64,000 nucleotides of DNA from Ochotona curzoniae (GCF_017591425.1 NW_024467120.1:3534001-3598000); one strand, 5' to 3'. Counted from the stretch's first letter, positions 21,247-33,749 are shown. The notes: generated from the letters alone by a model not told the origin. A program made the numbers and translations.

Positions 21247-24200
21247 TATACAAAAGAGGTACAATTATTTAGTCGCCTTTGTAACCCTAGGCAACCTCAA
21301 CAGGTGCGTAACTCTTGTGGGGAGAGTGCACTTTGTCCAGTTGCTGTAAACTGTACCAAGTACTGCTAGGGTGGGGGTAACACTGTGTATGCCGACAAGT
21401 GCGGGGTGAGGGACGGAGCACTCAGAGACAGCAGAGTCCATCGTTTCTATTCACTACACAGTTTATCTTCCCCTCGTCGCCACCACCACCCACACACAGA
21501 GCCCGAGGATCCTCACACAGACTTGGAGACATAATCACACACTCAGCACACATTCAAACTTGACTGCACCAAAGTCAACACTTGCCAGAAATATGGGAAA
21601 GTGACTGCTGTAGTTCAAAATCGGTAGACACCTTGCTTCCAATATTCATTTTCCTTGGAAGTCACAATCTTGAATTTGAACTAGACATAGTCGATCTTCA
21701 CCCCCCCTCGGCAGCCAGGTGTGTGGAGATTAAATCCCAGCTGACATGAAGTCAACACAATCTAGTAGGGGACCTTCTTTCCAATATCTTGGATAAAGGG
21801 GTTAGGCTCTTCTCCCCTCCCCCTTTCTGGAATGCTGAGGTAAAGGCTGGAGCTTCAGCAGGTGTCTTGTGTATGAAAAAAAATATATACATTCAGGATG
21901 TCAGAACAAAAGGCAGTAGCTTGGGGCTCCTGTCTGCAGCTGCTACAGTCTCCCCCTGTCTCTCTCTCTTTAAGGAAAAACAATGCCTAGCTGTTTCAGT
22001 CTTTACATTTTTTTTGGTGGGGGCACAGGGATTGACATGAAAAGGTTTTGGAAATCACAGTAGACTTTTCCTGTGATAAATGTCTCCATCAGGGAAGCCG
22101 AGTTGGCAAATTAATTACAAGGTTCTATTTTCCATTTCCATCAGCCCCTGCGAAGGAATCCTATATTTCACATGTCTGTGAATTTCTGAACGTCTGGGGT
22201 CTTCCGATTGGCACATTAAATCCCAAGTCACACAGAATCAAGGCAGAAGCTGTTAAATAACAGAAAGTGCACCGAGGAGAGTGGGGAAAATTGTCTTTCC
22301 TGCTGGGTTCATTAGCTGCTACATGTCTTCATCTGCGTCTTAGTACATAAATCCATAGAGCTCTATTAATTTACACGGATCTTTCAGAGAGGGCCAAATG
22401 GAGATTTTTTTTTTTTTCAAATGCGAGCGATGAGTCAGGTGCTGAAATGTGACAAGGCTCCTTGACTTCAGGATGTGGGCAGGGTGATCAGCACGGGTCA
22501 GCCAGCAGCCAGGCTCTCCCAGAAGCAGCTGTCTGCAAGCGGTGGGTGTCAGCAAACTGACAAGACTCATGCAGGCATTCAATTCATGACGATGTGAATG
22601 TGAATCAAGTGTCTTTTCCTGGAGCCCCTGCGTGCCTCCTGCCACAAATGTCTGACCCCTGGACATGGGTGGAGGTTTCGCTCCAGCATGTCACACTCAC
22701 AGGGATTCTCTCTCCCTCTGGTCTCATGTCCCCACATTTAGAGGACATTGGCATGGCGAGATGGGCCGAGCAGGTGGTGTCTACTCCTCCCCTCCCACCC
22801 AGAGATAGCCCTTCCCATCCATGTGGACAAAGCAGCACCAAATTCAACATCGGTCCTGCGCCTTGGGGCTTGGTAGGACAGCGTGCCTCCTTTCAAATGA
22901 ATGGGATGAGCAATCAAGGTCCACACGCAAGGAGATCAGTGTTTACTTCTTTGAGGACTGTTAACCTTGCGCATGCCCAGATGTTCACTCTCAAATCCTG
23001 GCCAGTATTTACAGGAGTTCCAGTACATGCAAAGTGGTGCAGCACATCATTATTCCCAGTGCCTTGCAAGCACCTGCTTCCAAGTTACCTTTCCTAACAG
23101 ATAAATGCACCTTTTCTACCTCATCCAGCAGGACAGAGGCCCTGAACTGAGGCGATCTGCCTTGAAATGGGAGCTTTCTCAACCTCTGCCAAGGATGACT
23201 CCCATGGAGCAATGCAGCCATTCCTGGTGTCTACCTTCAAGGTCTTCTTCACATGGGAATGCAAAGTAGCAAGACCTGAAACTGCCCAGCTGCCGAGATA
23301 CAGGAGTCAGGGTACCTTACCCTCCCTGTCTGCTTTCCACAGCTGGAATGAATGCTAACAGTGCCAACAACACAGGGCTTGCCAGCCGGAGTGCTTTTCC
23401 ACACACACAAGGATCTGGTTGACTCTTCCCAGGGAAGCTCCCCAGGATGAAAGTCATGGACATGACAACTTCTTGAATAAGGGATGGAGGCAGAGAGGGG
23501 GAGGGACCCCAGGACTGTTCTCTCTACCTTAATCCCTGGACAGATTCCACCCAAGTGTTTTAAGAAATACTCGCAGCATTTGGAAAGTAAACTAATCAAA
23601 GAAATCTCTCTCTGCTTCTCAAGTAAGGTAATTAAAAAAAAAATAGCTAAAGGAAAAACATACAAACAGGAAAAGAGTTTGTAACTAACGGCCACATAAA
23701 GCGCTTGGGCAGTGCCACACAATTTTAGCACAGAAATGAACAGAGCTGAATCGCAGCAATGGCGAACCAAGTTCCAACCATCTGGGACTGTTCTAGGCTT
23801 CGGGTCTGGGAAATGCTGCCGGGTACGACGCAGCCCCTACTGCTGGGTGGTTCCAGTTTAGAGCCTTGAAAATTAGGGAAATCCAATCAAATCCAGTAGC
23901 CATCGGCACAATATATACACCAACGACAAAAAGTAGCTTGTATAGCAAATGAATGATGTGTACTATTCTCTCGAAAATATCATTTAGTTTACTTACAAGA
24001 AGCAACTGTCTAAAATGCTTTAAGAAATATCCAAGGGCACAAATATCTTATTAATTACAAAAATGCCAATCTATTCAAATGCCTGATATGCACTACATAT
24101 GATGAAAATGACCCAGTAGTATTTCTTGTATGGTTTTCCCTACTCAACTGGACATCCGCTAAGCATGTGGGATTAACTGCATCATGCAAAAATGGATCAT

Positions 24201-24500
24201 CGCCACAGATGTTAATACTGCTAATGAAAGAGAGTCCCCTTTCCACTGGTCAGCTAAGAAGAAATATGCTGTTTAAAAACAATAAAAAAATCAGATATAT
24301 GAACTCCGTTGATGGAAGTGCTGATTCAATTAAATCCCCAGGATCCAAAGAGACACAGAAAAATCATGTATTTCTTTAGTCAATTGGACATGTGACACTG
24401 TAAAACTTAGCAAGTGCAATGACTGCTGATTCAGTCTGGCAGGGACAGCAGATCACAAATCAGTTGTGACAGTGTAACACTGTTGACACACACATTTTTC
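21247..24500. other. Unique DNA, no gene recognised
   Basis: A long stretch without clear repeats apart from C- and A-rich runs. The portion 22040-22330 is AT-rich, contains 'ggcaaattaattacaaggtt' and reads like conserved non-coding DNA, but that is an impression only. Overlapping frames at 22594-23097 and 23249-23770 are treated as chance. Confidence 0.45.
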
Positions 24501-24506
24501 AAGTCT

Positions 24507-24643
24507 ATGAGGATGCTTCAAAATCAGCATGGAAAATGAGATTAAAAAGTAAGTTCAATTTGGTGCCCCCACGTTTGGAAATCCATGCAGATTTTTTTTT
24601 TTAAGTTCACACTTTCCATGAATTTTCAAAAAGAAATTATATG
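24507..24643. mobile_element. Mariner-like MITE, copy 2
   Basis: 'gaggatgcttcaaaatcagc' and 'atggaaaatgagattaaaaa' form the left end, followed by 'gtaagttcaatttggtgccc' and 'ttggaaatccatgcagattt'. The right end 'ctttccatgaattttcaaaa' is the inverted partner. Internal blocks align with the other five copies. Confidence 0.78.
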
Positions 24644-25315
24644 TTTTTACAAAAAATATAACTGGAAAGAATACATGAGAGACAGGAAACTGAACATCTA
24701 GATGAATTCTGTGCAGGAAACTTCTTTGGAAAAAAGGTTACCATGGCAACTACCTTCTTCCAGGTCCCTGGCTTCTCCAGACCCAAGGCTAGACCATTAG
24801 GAAAAGAGGTCAGGGCAAATTAAAAGAAGTCCCTGCTTCTTTTAGAGAAAACAAAAATGAAAGAAGCTGGGTGAGAACAGGAGGGAGGCTCAAAGGAAGA
24901 GGAGATGCATGGGCTGGGAAGAAAAACTCATCCATCTACAAGTGTCCCAAGACTCAGCAGACTGCATCCAGCCCATCACACACTCAGCCCCAGTCCTGTC
25001 ACTGGGATGAGGTGTATTTGTGAATAGTGAGTGGTGACTGTCATCTCTAAGATGCTAGGGGTCACAGATATAATGATGGCTTTATCGGTCATTCGGGTAC
25101 TTGAGCATGTGACAGTGGTAGAGATGGCAGGGTCAGGAGCTCTGAGTGACATGAGGGGTGAGTGGAGCGAGAGGCCATGTGGAGAGTCACAGGGGCCCAG
25201 GTGGGCACCCCGGCAGCTCCCACTTCCAAGCAGACCAGGGTGTGTTGGGATGTGTACAGTCTCCCATTGTGTTCCTGAAAGAACACAACCATCGTGTTAA
25301 TATCTATCATGGCTT

Positions 25316-25438
25316 TGAGGGCCTGCTTTCAAATTGCATGAGAGACTTCAAAATCTTACTTTCTTGCAACAAGCTTTTGAAATCTCTGCATAGTTTTTCC
25401 ATAATATACATTTTCCTTGAACTCTTGAAGATGTCCTG
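25316..25438. mobile_element. Mariner-like MITE, copy 3
   Basis: Left end 'gagggcctgctttcaaattg', interior 'gcttttgaaatctctgcata' and 'gtttttccataatatacatt', right end 'ccttgaactcttgaagatgt'. At 123 bp it is close to the length of the other complete copies. Confidence 0.75.
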
Positions 25439-27270
25439 TAAGGCCCTGGCGCCCTCTCCCCCACACCCTGCCCCTTTGAAAACTATCTTGCTTGAGCCAT
25501 GGTCTCTCCTAGGATACAAATTCTACTTATCTCTTCTCCTATCTGCCGCATGGGCATTTTAATGCCTATGGGCAAAAGGCACTTGCTAACAGCTGCTATG
25601 GGAAAGATAAAGGCAAGAGGACCTTGTCATTGGTGCCACCCACGTGTGTGGGTAAAGGAATTTGGTTCCTTCCAGCTGGGAGCCTGTAAGCCCCACTTTT
25701 ATCAAGTCATGGCATCACACCCAGCTTAGGCCTGTTTATTCTTCTACTTCCATAGAGCTTGGTAGCTCTTTTTCCACTGCTGATAATCACCTGGTTACAA
25801 ATCAACGCGTTACAATGATGTTTTTCTGCAAATAGCCATGTGTTACATAAGGCGCTATGCCATAAGCCCTGCGATGACACACCGTAATGACATTCTAAAA
25901 GGCAGCAATCAATAAAGAGAGCTCGCTTGTCTGCTCTATGCCTCACACAGTGCCAGAAGCTTTCAGATGAGGGGCAAGAAAAGGGAAAAACATTTCACTT
26001 TCCCTGCTACAAAGAGTTCACAGCCCAGCTGGAAAAAGAAATTAGGCTCACACACAACAAAATGAGGGAACAAGACCAATTCAGTGAAGTTTAAGGTTAT
26101 AGGATATGCTCAGTTAGCAAGCTAGAGGGCTTATTAGTTATAGCAACAGCCGAACCACTTTCCTTACTATAAAACCATAGTTCAAGGATGCTTAAACGTC
26201 AAATCTGGTTTCCCACAACTGATTAACCAGAAAATGGTTTAGCACAACACTAATCCTTTAATTTAACAACCTATAAACGCCTTCTATAACAAGTTCCACA
26301 GAGCCCTCTCTCGGATGCACCATAATGAGCCCCATGTACTGTGTGATCCAGTATTCGCCTTAATGAGCACCTCTGGACTTTAATGAAGCACCTTAGGTCC
26401 ACGCGAGCATCAATTAAAGAGGAAACGTCTCTGAAGGTGGAACTGGTGATACATCATCAATGGCATGCTACACCAGCTTAGCAGTGCAGAAAACACACGA
26501 GTGAGGATTGTGTGTGCTAGGAGCATCTCTGAGATCAGCAGCTTCCACGCCCCGTCTGCCATGCAGCTAAGCGGAGGCCTGGGATGAAAGCAGGAAACCC
26601 CAGCACATGAATATTATAGCAATAATCCAGGAGGGAAAACCTCTGACAGAATACAGATACATCTGGTCAACCTGCAGTGCAACCTGTATGTATTCTGTTA
26701 TTTTTACCAAGGAAAAGTGGGAGGTAATGACATTCATCTGAAGTCTCAAAAAGTGTCAAAATTTGCAGAGTTGTACCGATTGGCTTTGTGGCACCAGTGA
26801 GCCAGGTAATTGCCCTTCAGAACAAGTGGGCTTGGGGCTGGTGGCGAAAAGCAGCCCAGGTATGCTATTGTAGATGTGCAACAGGGTGGGAGAGAAGAAA
26901 AGCAACCACCAACTCAACAGAGCCACGACTCCACCCCTCTCCCAGGAAGCAGGGCCTAGTCCTGGCTCAGACCCCATGGCCAAATCCAAAGGACAAGCAA
27001 GAGGGTGACAGTCCCAAAGCTTTGGGATTATGAAGCAGGCACTGGATTTGCAAAGTCTGATTCCCATGACAAAATCTCCATATATAGAAAACTTAGGGGA
27101 AAAAAAAGCCTTGATGACTACTGGCCTGTTCCTTAGAGTCCAAAGAACTTATCTGCAGGCAGTGTCTGGGAATTGCCGCCTGCAACTGTGCCATTCCTTA
27201 ATCTGCAACACATGCTGATGCGCACCCCAAGCCCACTGAACGTCCCTCCATGCTTGGTTATAAAAATGGG
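25439..27270. other. Unique DNA, no gene recognised
   Basis: The segment 25900-26060 ('cctcacacagtgccagaagc', 'gagttcacagcccagctgg') hints at a mammalian-wide LINE remnant. The segment 26090-26480 is AT-rich with several TTAAT/ATTAA cores and reads like conserved non-coding sequence. No coding signal is seen. Confidence 0.4.
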
Positions 27271-27274
27271 AAAT

Positions 27275-27562
27275 TTGGGACTTTAAAAAAACCATTTATT
27301 TACTGAACAGGCAGAGTTACACATATAAACAGAAACCTGCCATCCATTGGTCCATTCTCTAAATGGCTGTAACTGCCAGGGTTGGCACAGGTTGAAGCCT
27401 GGGATTTCACGTGGGTACAGGATCCACATGGGTGGCTTTCCCAGGTGCCTGAGCAGGGAGCTGGTTTAGAAGCAGAGCAGCTGGCCTCAAACCACAGCCC
27501 TGACATGGGACAGCAACAGCGCAGATGCCACCTTCACCCTCTGTACCACAACACCAGCTCCA
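27275..27562 (-). mobile_element. CSINE (older type), minus
   Basis: 'tttatttactgaacaggcag' starts the copy on the plus strand, followed by 'tggtccattctctaaatggc', 'gagcagggagctggtttaga' and the head end 'ccacaacaccagctcc'. Body order is the reverse of the SINE consensus. Confidence 0.8.
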
Positions 27563-28647
27563 TTCATTCTCATTCTTTCACTTGAAACAACGAGGCAGTT
27601 TCTGCAGGCCTAGAGAGAGCCTTTTATTAGTTTAGAATTTCAAGAAACATCAGAGAACACAAATGCTTCCTCCTTTGTACAGAGGTGCCGGGCAAGTCCC
27701 ATCTGATGACATGACTCATCTCTTTGCCCAGTCCTGCGTGTAGTGCTTCTAGAAACCTAATGTAAGATCCCTACAAAACCCAACTGTTAACTGTCTGTAC
27801 CCACCTGCCATGCTTCAAGAAGGCCACCTGGAACAACCACACTACCTTGTGGAGCCCCAGGGCCACTGTGCTTCCTTCTGCCACATGGGGTGGGGAAGTC
27901 TGTGAGAACAGGAAAATCTGCTCAGTTTGCTGTAGATTTCCCAGCAGGATTCGGCCCCTCCCAGCGCAGCGCCCAGACTTGGCACGCTAGCAGTCCCCAG
28001 GCACGGGGCACGGCTGCCTCAGCTGCCTGCAGCACAGCACGCTGTCCCCTCCTGGCACACATATTATTAGATTTTCTGCAGAGTTACATAAGCCCACAAC
28101 AGGAGCAAACGAACATGATTCAGGGAGATAGTCTGCGTGTGGCTATCATGAAATCTTTGCTCTCTGAAGACCGAGAAAGAACCTTCCCGACCAAAGACAT
28201 CACTTTTCAGGAGCGTTTTTAGTGATGGTAAGGAAAGGGCTATAGGTAAAAGAGGAAAAGATGACACTGGGCTGAAGCAAACCCCATCTTTAGCAGTGGA
28301 TCTGTCATGAGGAGCAGTTGGACAAGGGTGTGTGGAGACGGCTGTTGACTTGTGTGACTACCCAGCGCATCCCTCATCCAGCTTCCATCAAACCATACTC
28401 ACTCTCCCAACACCACGAAGTTGGGAAGGAAATAGCTGGTGTAGAACTGTGGGCAGCAGGGGGCAGGTGCAGGACCTGTACGTTAGGACCATGAGCTTCT
28501 GCAAATGCCCATCATACTGCCTTGATCTCTTAACAGAAAAGACACAGCTTTCTAGCTTTCTGCATTTCCTAAGAGCCAAGGGTTCCGAATGATCTGAAGC
28601 TAGCTCACCACTAACAGGAGTTTCTTGGCGATGCCTGAATAGTTAAG

Positions 28648-28912
28648 TCAATTTACTTCGTCCTTTTGTGAGAGGCACACACAGAAGCAGTTCCCATGCA
28701 CTAGTTCACTCCCCAGATGCCCATAGGGCATCCAGCAGGTGCCAAAGCCAGGAGCCAGGAACTCCATCTATGTTTCCCATGTGGCAGGAAGTCAATTCCC
28801 TGAGATGTTACTCCAGGGTCCACATCAGCAGGAAGCTGAAGACAGAAGCAGAGCTAAACACTTGGATATGGGATGCGGGTGTCTGAATCCTAAGGCCAAA
28901 TGCCCACCCCTG
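28648..28912 (-). mobile_element. CSINE (older type), minus
   Basis: 'gcactagttcactccccaga', 'aaagccaggagccaggaact' and 'cccatgtggcaggaagtcaa' give the reversed body, and 'ggccaaatgcccaccc' marks the head. It lies head-to-head with the plus-strand copy that follows. Confidence 0.75.
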
Positions 28913-28950
28913 AATTCACTTTTTTACAAACTGAATGTTAACACTAAGTT

Positions 28951-29213
28951 CTGGGGCTGGTGTTACTGCCTAGTGGGTAAAGCCACCACCTGTGAAGCTC
29001 GCATCCCTTGTGGATACTGGTTTGTCTCCAGGCTGCTCCGCTTCCACTCCAGGTCCCTGCTAATGAACCTGGGAGAGCACTGGCAGCGGGCCAAGCCCAG
29101 CCCAGCCCTGGTTATCGTGGGCACTCAGTGAACCAATGGATGAAAGAGCTTTCTGAGAGTGGTTTCTCCCTCTCTCTGAATAAATAAACTGACCCTTTCA
29201 AAAAGTTAGAAAA
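28951..29213 (+). mobile_element. CSINE (older type), plus
   Basis: Head 'tctggggctggtgttactgc' and 'ctagtgggtaaagccaccac', body 'ccaggtccctgctaatgaac', 3' end 'ccctctctctgaataaataa'. It directly precedes a MaLR LTR end. Confidence 0.85.
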
Positions 29214-29215
29214 AA

Positions 29216-29352
29216 GCCCCACTTGATTCTACTTTTTGGTCTCAAAAGAACCTGTGTTTGGAACTGTTCAACTGTTCTCATTGGACCTTCTGTTGTTTAC
29301 AAGCTACCCAATCTTATGGTATTTTGTTATTGCAGCCTGCATGGACTAAGAC
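29216..29352 (+). mobile_element. MaLR-type LTR, 3' end fragment
   Basis: 'accttctgttgtttacaagc', 'tacccaatcttatggtattt' and 'attgcagcctgcatggacta' followed by 'agaca' are the characteristic 3' end of MST/MLT1-type LTRs of the ERVL-MaLR group, which ends in a 'ggactaagaca' block. Only the last 135 bases are recognisable. No coding part is present. Confidence 0.75.
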
Positions 29353-30210
29353 ACTGCCAAGCTCCAACATTACGTTCCCTCAAGGGAAGTACAGGGGAAC
29401 CCCATCCCTGGAACCCCTTGGGGACCACAACTAGTCCGGAGTCACAAAATTGCCTCAGAACTCATCACCCATTGTGCTGTTCCTCATGGGACTCAGGACA
29501 CTGTCCATCCTGTCGGCAGGTGGCTCTGCCTTCTGTACAAAGAACCAGAAGGGCTTGCAAAGGGCTTCCTTCTGCTTCTCCCACTAGCTCTCCAGGGGAC
29601 TGGGCACCTGCACACGTGACACAGCAGGCTCCACGAGGTTCTGCAGGGTCAGGGTCCATGATCTCCTGGGGAAGATGCTCCCGTGGGTGACAGAGTTGGA
29701 GAACTGAGCACAGAGAAAGAAGACTGAGGGAGGTTGGGCACAGGAGTGCGGGGAACATGGTGCAGAGGAGAGCTGAGCTGTGTCCTCCAAGACCAGCAGG
29801 CACCTAAGGCTGCAGGCCAGCATCTCAGGTAGCGGTGAGGGGAGGTGTGTGGAATGATGGCAGCACATGAGGTGTGGTGCGCTCCGCGAATGGATCCATC
29901 AGTGTGTAGTCTTTGAGCAAAGCACGTCTGAAGATGCTGTGTACAGGATTGGCAAACTGAGGTTTTGAGCATCTTGCAAGGTGGGCGGAGCAATCACGGC
30001 ACCACTAGTCTGTATCCCTGTCCATCTGCACACTGCATACAGGTACTCATTTCACTCTCCCTCCCTCTGTCCATCCTTTGTAGCCCTTTTCTTCAATGCC
30101 TGGGCCAAGCTGTATTTCCTACAATGCCTTGCTCGCCCGTTCCTAGCCTAGGAACTTGGGATACTTACTTGTCCAACCCACTGGCTTATGCCATCTCAGA
30201 GATCTCAAAC
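29353..30210. other. Unique DNA, no gene recognised
   Basis: Frames of about 110-155 codons overlap on both strands, but none has a recognisable domain. No repeats are identified. Confidence 0.5.
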
Positions 30211-30214
30211 CTAG

Positions 30215-30440
30215 GTTATATATCACTTTATCACTCACAAAGTACTCTGACATACATCGATCCATTGAATGCCCCGTTACCATGGACACCAGGCCCATTT
30301 CTCAGATCAGGAAACTGAGGCTTGGATGAGTGAAGGACATTTCCCAAAGCCACAGAATACATAACCTGTGCAGCCAGAATCATGATCCCAGGCTATAAAG
30401 CCTACAGACCGTGCTCTTCCCACTGGATCACCAGGCCTTC
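30215..30440 (-). mobile_element. MIR (mammalian-wide interspersed repeat), minus
   Basis: 'ttctcagatcaggaaactga' followed by 'ggcttggatgagtgaaggac', 'ttcccaaagccacagaatac' and 'gaccgtgctcttcccactgg' is the reversed order of the MIR core and tRNA-related head. MIRs are inactive and predate the placental radiation. Confidence 0.85.
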
Positions 30441-30522
30441 CTCTGCAAGCTTAGCTCACTGTACTGTGTTTTACTTGATTGCATGACCCAGATAACGCTT
30501 TTTTTTTTTTAAAGCAAACTGG

Positions 30523-30850
30523 GGCCCGGAGCCATGGCCTAGCAGCTCAAGTCCTCATCTTGAATGCACCAGGATCCCATATGGTCGCAGGTTCTAAGCC
30601 CGGCAGCCCACTTCCCATCCAGCTCCCTGCTTGTGGTCTGGGGAAAGCAATCAAGGATGGCCCAAAACCTTGGGACCCTGCACCTGCATGGGAGGCCCGG
30701 AAGAGCTCCTGGCTCCTGGCTTCGGATTAGCACAGTACCAGCTGTTGCAGCCGCTGAAGGAGTGAATCATCAGGTGGAAGATCCTCCTGTCTCTCCTCCT
30801 CTCTGTATATCTGACTTTGCAATAAAAATAAATAAATCTTTAAAAAAAAA
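30523..30850 (+). mobile_element. CSINE (pika type), full length with target duplication
   Basis: Flanked by 'aaagcaaactgg' (30511-30522) and 'aaagcaaattgg' (30851-30862), which differ at one position. The head 'gccatggcctagcagctcaa' gives an A-box-like stretch, and 'ggttctaagcc' gives a B-box-like stretch. The body and 'aataaaaataaataaatctt' tail are complete. Transcription would be by RNA polymerase III. Confidence 0.95.
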
Positions 30851-31050
30851 AAAGCAAATTGGAGGTTTGTGGCAGTCTTACATAGAGTAAGTCCAATGGG
30901 CCCATTTTTTCCAGCGCTCAGATAATTGTTAGCATTTTTAGCAATAAAATGTTTTTTTTCTTTTTACTGAAACCATATGCATGTTTTTAAAAAACATATA
31001 ATGCTATTGAATATTTAACAGACTACAATAATGATAAAGGTCTAACTTTT

Positions 31051-31368
31051 AAAAAAAGATTTATTTTACTTTTATTGCAAAGTCAGATATACAGAGAAGA
31101 GGAGGAGAGAGAAGATCTTCCGTCTAATGATTCACTCCCCAAGCGGCCACACTGGCTAGTGCTGCACCGATCTGAAGCCAGGAGCCAGGAACTTCTTCCA
31201 GGTCTCCCCATGGGTGCAGGGTCCTAGGGCTTTGGGCCATCCTCGACTGCTTTCCCAGGCCACAAGCAAGAAGTTGGATGGGAAGCGAGGCCATCGGGAT
31301 TAGAACCGGTGCCCATATGGGTGCATACAAGGTGAGGACTTTAGCCGTTAGGCTACCGCGCCGGGTTC
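31051..31368 (-). mobile_element. CSINE (pika type), full length with target duplication
   Basis: Begins with an A-rich stretch and 'gatttattttacttttattg', contains 'cagatatacagagaagagga', 'gccacaagcaagaagttgga' and 'aggctaccgcgccgggttc'. The flanks 'aaggtctaactttt' (31037-31050) and 'aaggtataacattt' (31369-31382) are a 12 of 14 duplicate. Confidence 0.93.
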
Positions 31369-32725
31369 AAGGTATAACATTTAAAACATGCTTTGGAATA
31401 GCGAAAAGTTGCTCTGATTCTCTTGATAGCAATATTCCCTTGGTTGTGGCAGTCAGGAATGGAGCCCCAATACTTAGGAGGTATACTGCATTAGGATACC
31501 ACTTGCTTTGAAGAAGTAGGTACTATACCTTGATAACGGGAGCTAGCAGGAATAATTGAGTTACTGTGAATTCTATTTCTTTTGTGTCCTCCACAATACT
31601 CCAGAATAGTGCTAGGCAAATTGAGAGTGGGGCCTCATTCGTTCACTTGGTTTACAACCTACTAAGTGCCAGACAGGCACCGCACTCTGTGCTTCACGTT
31701 AGGGAGTCAGACTTGGATCACACCGAGCCTCCGTGTGTTGGGCGAGGCAGGTGCATGCACACGTCACTAGAATGCAGGCAATCAATGACCATGCTGGAGC
31801 ATCATTGAGATGACACGCAGCCCACTCTGCATGCACATGCACAGGATGCTTCCAGCCGCATCATTTTCCTTTTAGATGAAGCTTGAGAAGAGAAACTTTA
31901 AAAAAAAAATGGCTTAGGAAGTAAGAAGGGAAGAAGGAAGAGAAAGCAAGAAAGAAGAGGCGAAGAAAGGAGCCAAGGGGGCACTTGTGGACAGTGCCCA
32001 CCTGCCTGGCAGGGCATGTTTCATCCTCCCAGCCTGAGGACCTCTCTTGACTTCTCCCATCCTAGCCCACAGCCATGCCTTGGAAGCACCTGCTGTCTGC
32101 CCAGAGGGAGTGTGCAGGGCAGACAAGGAAACATCACATCAGAACATGGCATCAGGACACCTCCTACACCAGAGGCCCCGGGAGGGGCCGGGCACAGTGA
32201 TCTCTGTGGTCCATGGCCACTCATCACCTGCTCACATGTGTCTGAATCAGCATCTACTTAATGCCAGGGAAGCAGTCCAGAAAATCAGGCTTAGCAATCC
32301 TTACCTCCACGGTCTCAGACCTAGTTACATGCTTATTGGTTTGTGAGCTATTATTTCCCTGGCTCCCTGGGTCTGGACTTGTGTGTTTGAGGCAGACAGT
32401 GAGGAATCAGCTTCCATATGCTTCTGTGCCTGCCAATATCTGTTTTAGACATCAAATCTAATGCAGGACAGGGGTGGTGACTGACCCGTAAGTGCTCACA
32501 GTGGCTGGAGGACCCAACCTGGCTTGCTTCTCTTACACACACACACTCAACCATTCCCAGGCAGTAATATGGCAAGGCCACCAATGCCTTTCAGCAGAGG
32601 GTGAGATAGCATTGTATCCTCAAGAGGGCGCTAACCTCCCAGTCAGGGGATGGTTGGCACCCACCTCCCCGCCAAAGGGCCTGCTGGTGAATGTGTGGCT
32701 ACTAGAACCGCTGACCCTGACCTCC
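31369..32725. other. Unique DNA with a possible ancient repeat remnant
   Basis: 'acaacctactaagtgccaga' at about 31657 and the text after it hint at a MIR or L2 remnant. The 31915-31975 purine run is listed separately. No gene signal is seen. Confidence 0.4.
31915..31978. repeat. Purine-rich (GAAG)-type low-complexity tract
   Basis: About 60 bases are almost all A and G, as in 'ggaagtaagaagggaagaag' and 'agaaagcaagaaagaagagg'. It is a degenerate simple repeat. Confidence 0.8.
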
Positions 32726-32756
32726 CCAAAAGTTACCACCACCGGGGCAGTGCTTC

Positions 32757-33178
32757 GGGTTGTTGTGTCCCTCCGAACCCACACGCTCTCTCACACACCC
32801 TAACTCCTCATCCCTCACAACGTGCGTGCCTCCAGAAACAGGATCCTTGCAGGCACACTCAGGTCGGATGATGTCATCCTGGAGCATGGTGGGCCCCTAA
32901 TCCGATAGGACTAGGGAGTCCTCAGAAGAACGAGATATTGACACACACCCACACGCACCCAGAGAGGATGCCCTGTGAAACACAACGATGTTGCTACAAG
33001 CCAATGAGTTCCAAAAGCCAAGAGAAAGAATCTTGCTTGTGCCATCACAGGGAACCCGGCCCTGCGGACACCTGATCTCCAAGCTTCCAGGATGGTATGA
33101 TGCTTGGTCCTTGTCACGTAAGCCACTTGATTCACAGTGCTTTCTTATGATAGGCCTACCAGCAATGCCAGCTCTATC
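32757..33178 (-). mobile_element. MLT1-type MaLR LTR, minus, near complete
   Basis: Read on the plus strand, the order is 'cctccagaaacaggatcctt', 'ggtcggatgatgtcatcctg', 'ggtgggcccctaatccgata', 'gatattgacacacacccaca', 'gctacaagccaatgagttcc', 'gacacctgatctccaagctt' and 'aagccacttgattcacagtg'. This follows the reverse complement of MLT1 LTRs from one end to the other. The LTR has no coding capacity. Confidence 0.85.
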
Positions 33179-33344
33179 ATGCTGTCTGGATAGTGATGCC
33201 ATCATTTACTGACTGGAATTCCATCATCATAAACGACACCAGGAACACTCAACTCCTGCTACCTTATAACAACTTACCCCGACTCTGAAATTCCCAAGGG
33301 AAGTTAAAAGGCGAGTACAATGCCCTGGGTTGCATCTCTTCCAG

Positions 33345-33491
33345 AATGAACCACTGGACCTGTCAGTCATCTACACTGAGGGTGACATCACATCCCATGA
33401 ATTTTCAGAAGTGCACCAAACTTTTTATATGCTTGGAAAGCCCCCAGTGGTCAAGCAGTGCTATAGTTTTCTTAGCAAATCAGTCAACACG
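33345..33491 (+). CDS. Candidate internal exon, 147 bp, phase 0-0 (gene unknown)
   Basis: The segment is bounded by an acceptor-like 'tgcatctcttccag' and a donor-like 'acacg' followed by 'gtaagc'. It is exactly 49 codons long and open in the frame that starts at its first base, so both borders would be phase 0. The translated text starts NEPLDLSVIYTEGDITSHEF and ends SFLSKSVNT. Its composition is mixed and protein-like, with no low-complexity run, but I do not recognise a domain. It lies 167 bases after an MLT1 LTR. The polypyrimidine tract is short, which weakens the case. Alternatives are a pseudo-exon or a chance frame. Confidence 0.25.
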
Positions 33492-33749
33492 GTAAGCAGC
33501 CCTGCCATTTAAACACTGACAGAGCTGGACACTTCCAGTTGTATGATACTGGCCTCCACAATACAGATGGATATTCAAAATGCATCAACAAATCCCCAGT
33601 GCATGGCCCACTACTGGGTCAGAAGTTTTACCCAGAGAGGAACTAAGAATTCCCTGGGAAGTTTTGCCTTTCTTCTTTTTAATAGTTAAAAAAGTAATAA
33701 CCTCACTAGAGGTATGAAAGTGAAAGAAGACAGGGGCTTCAAAAAGCCC

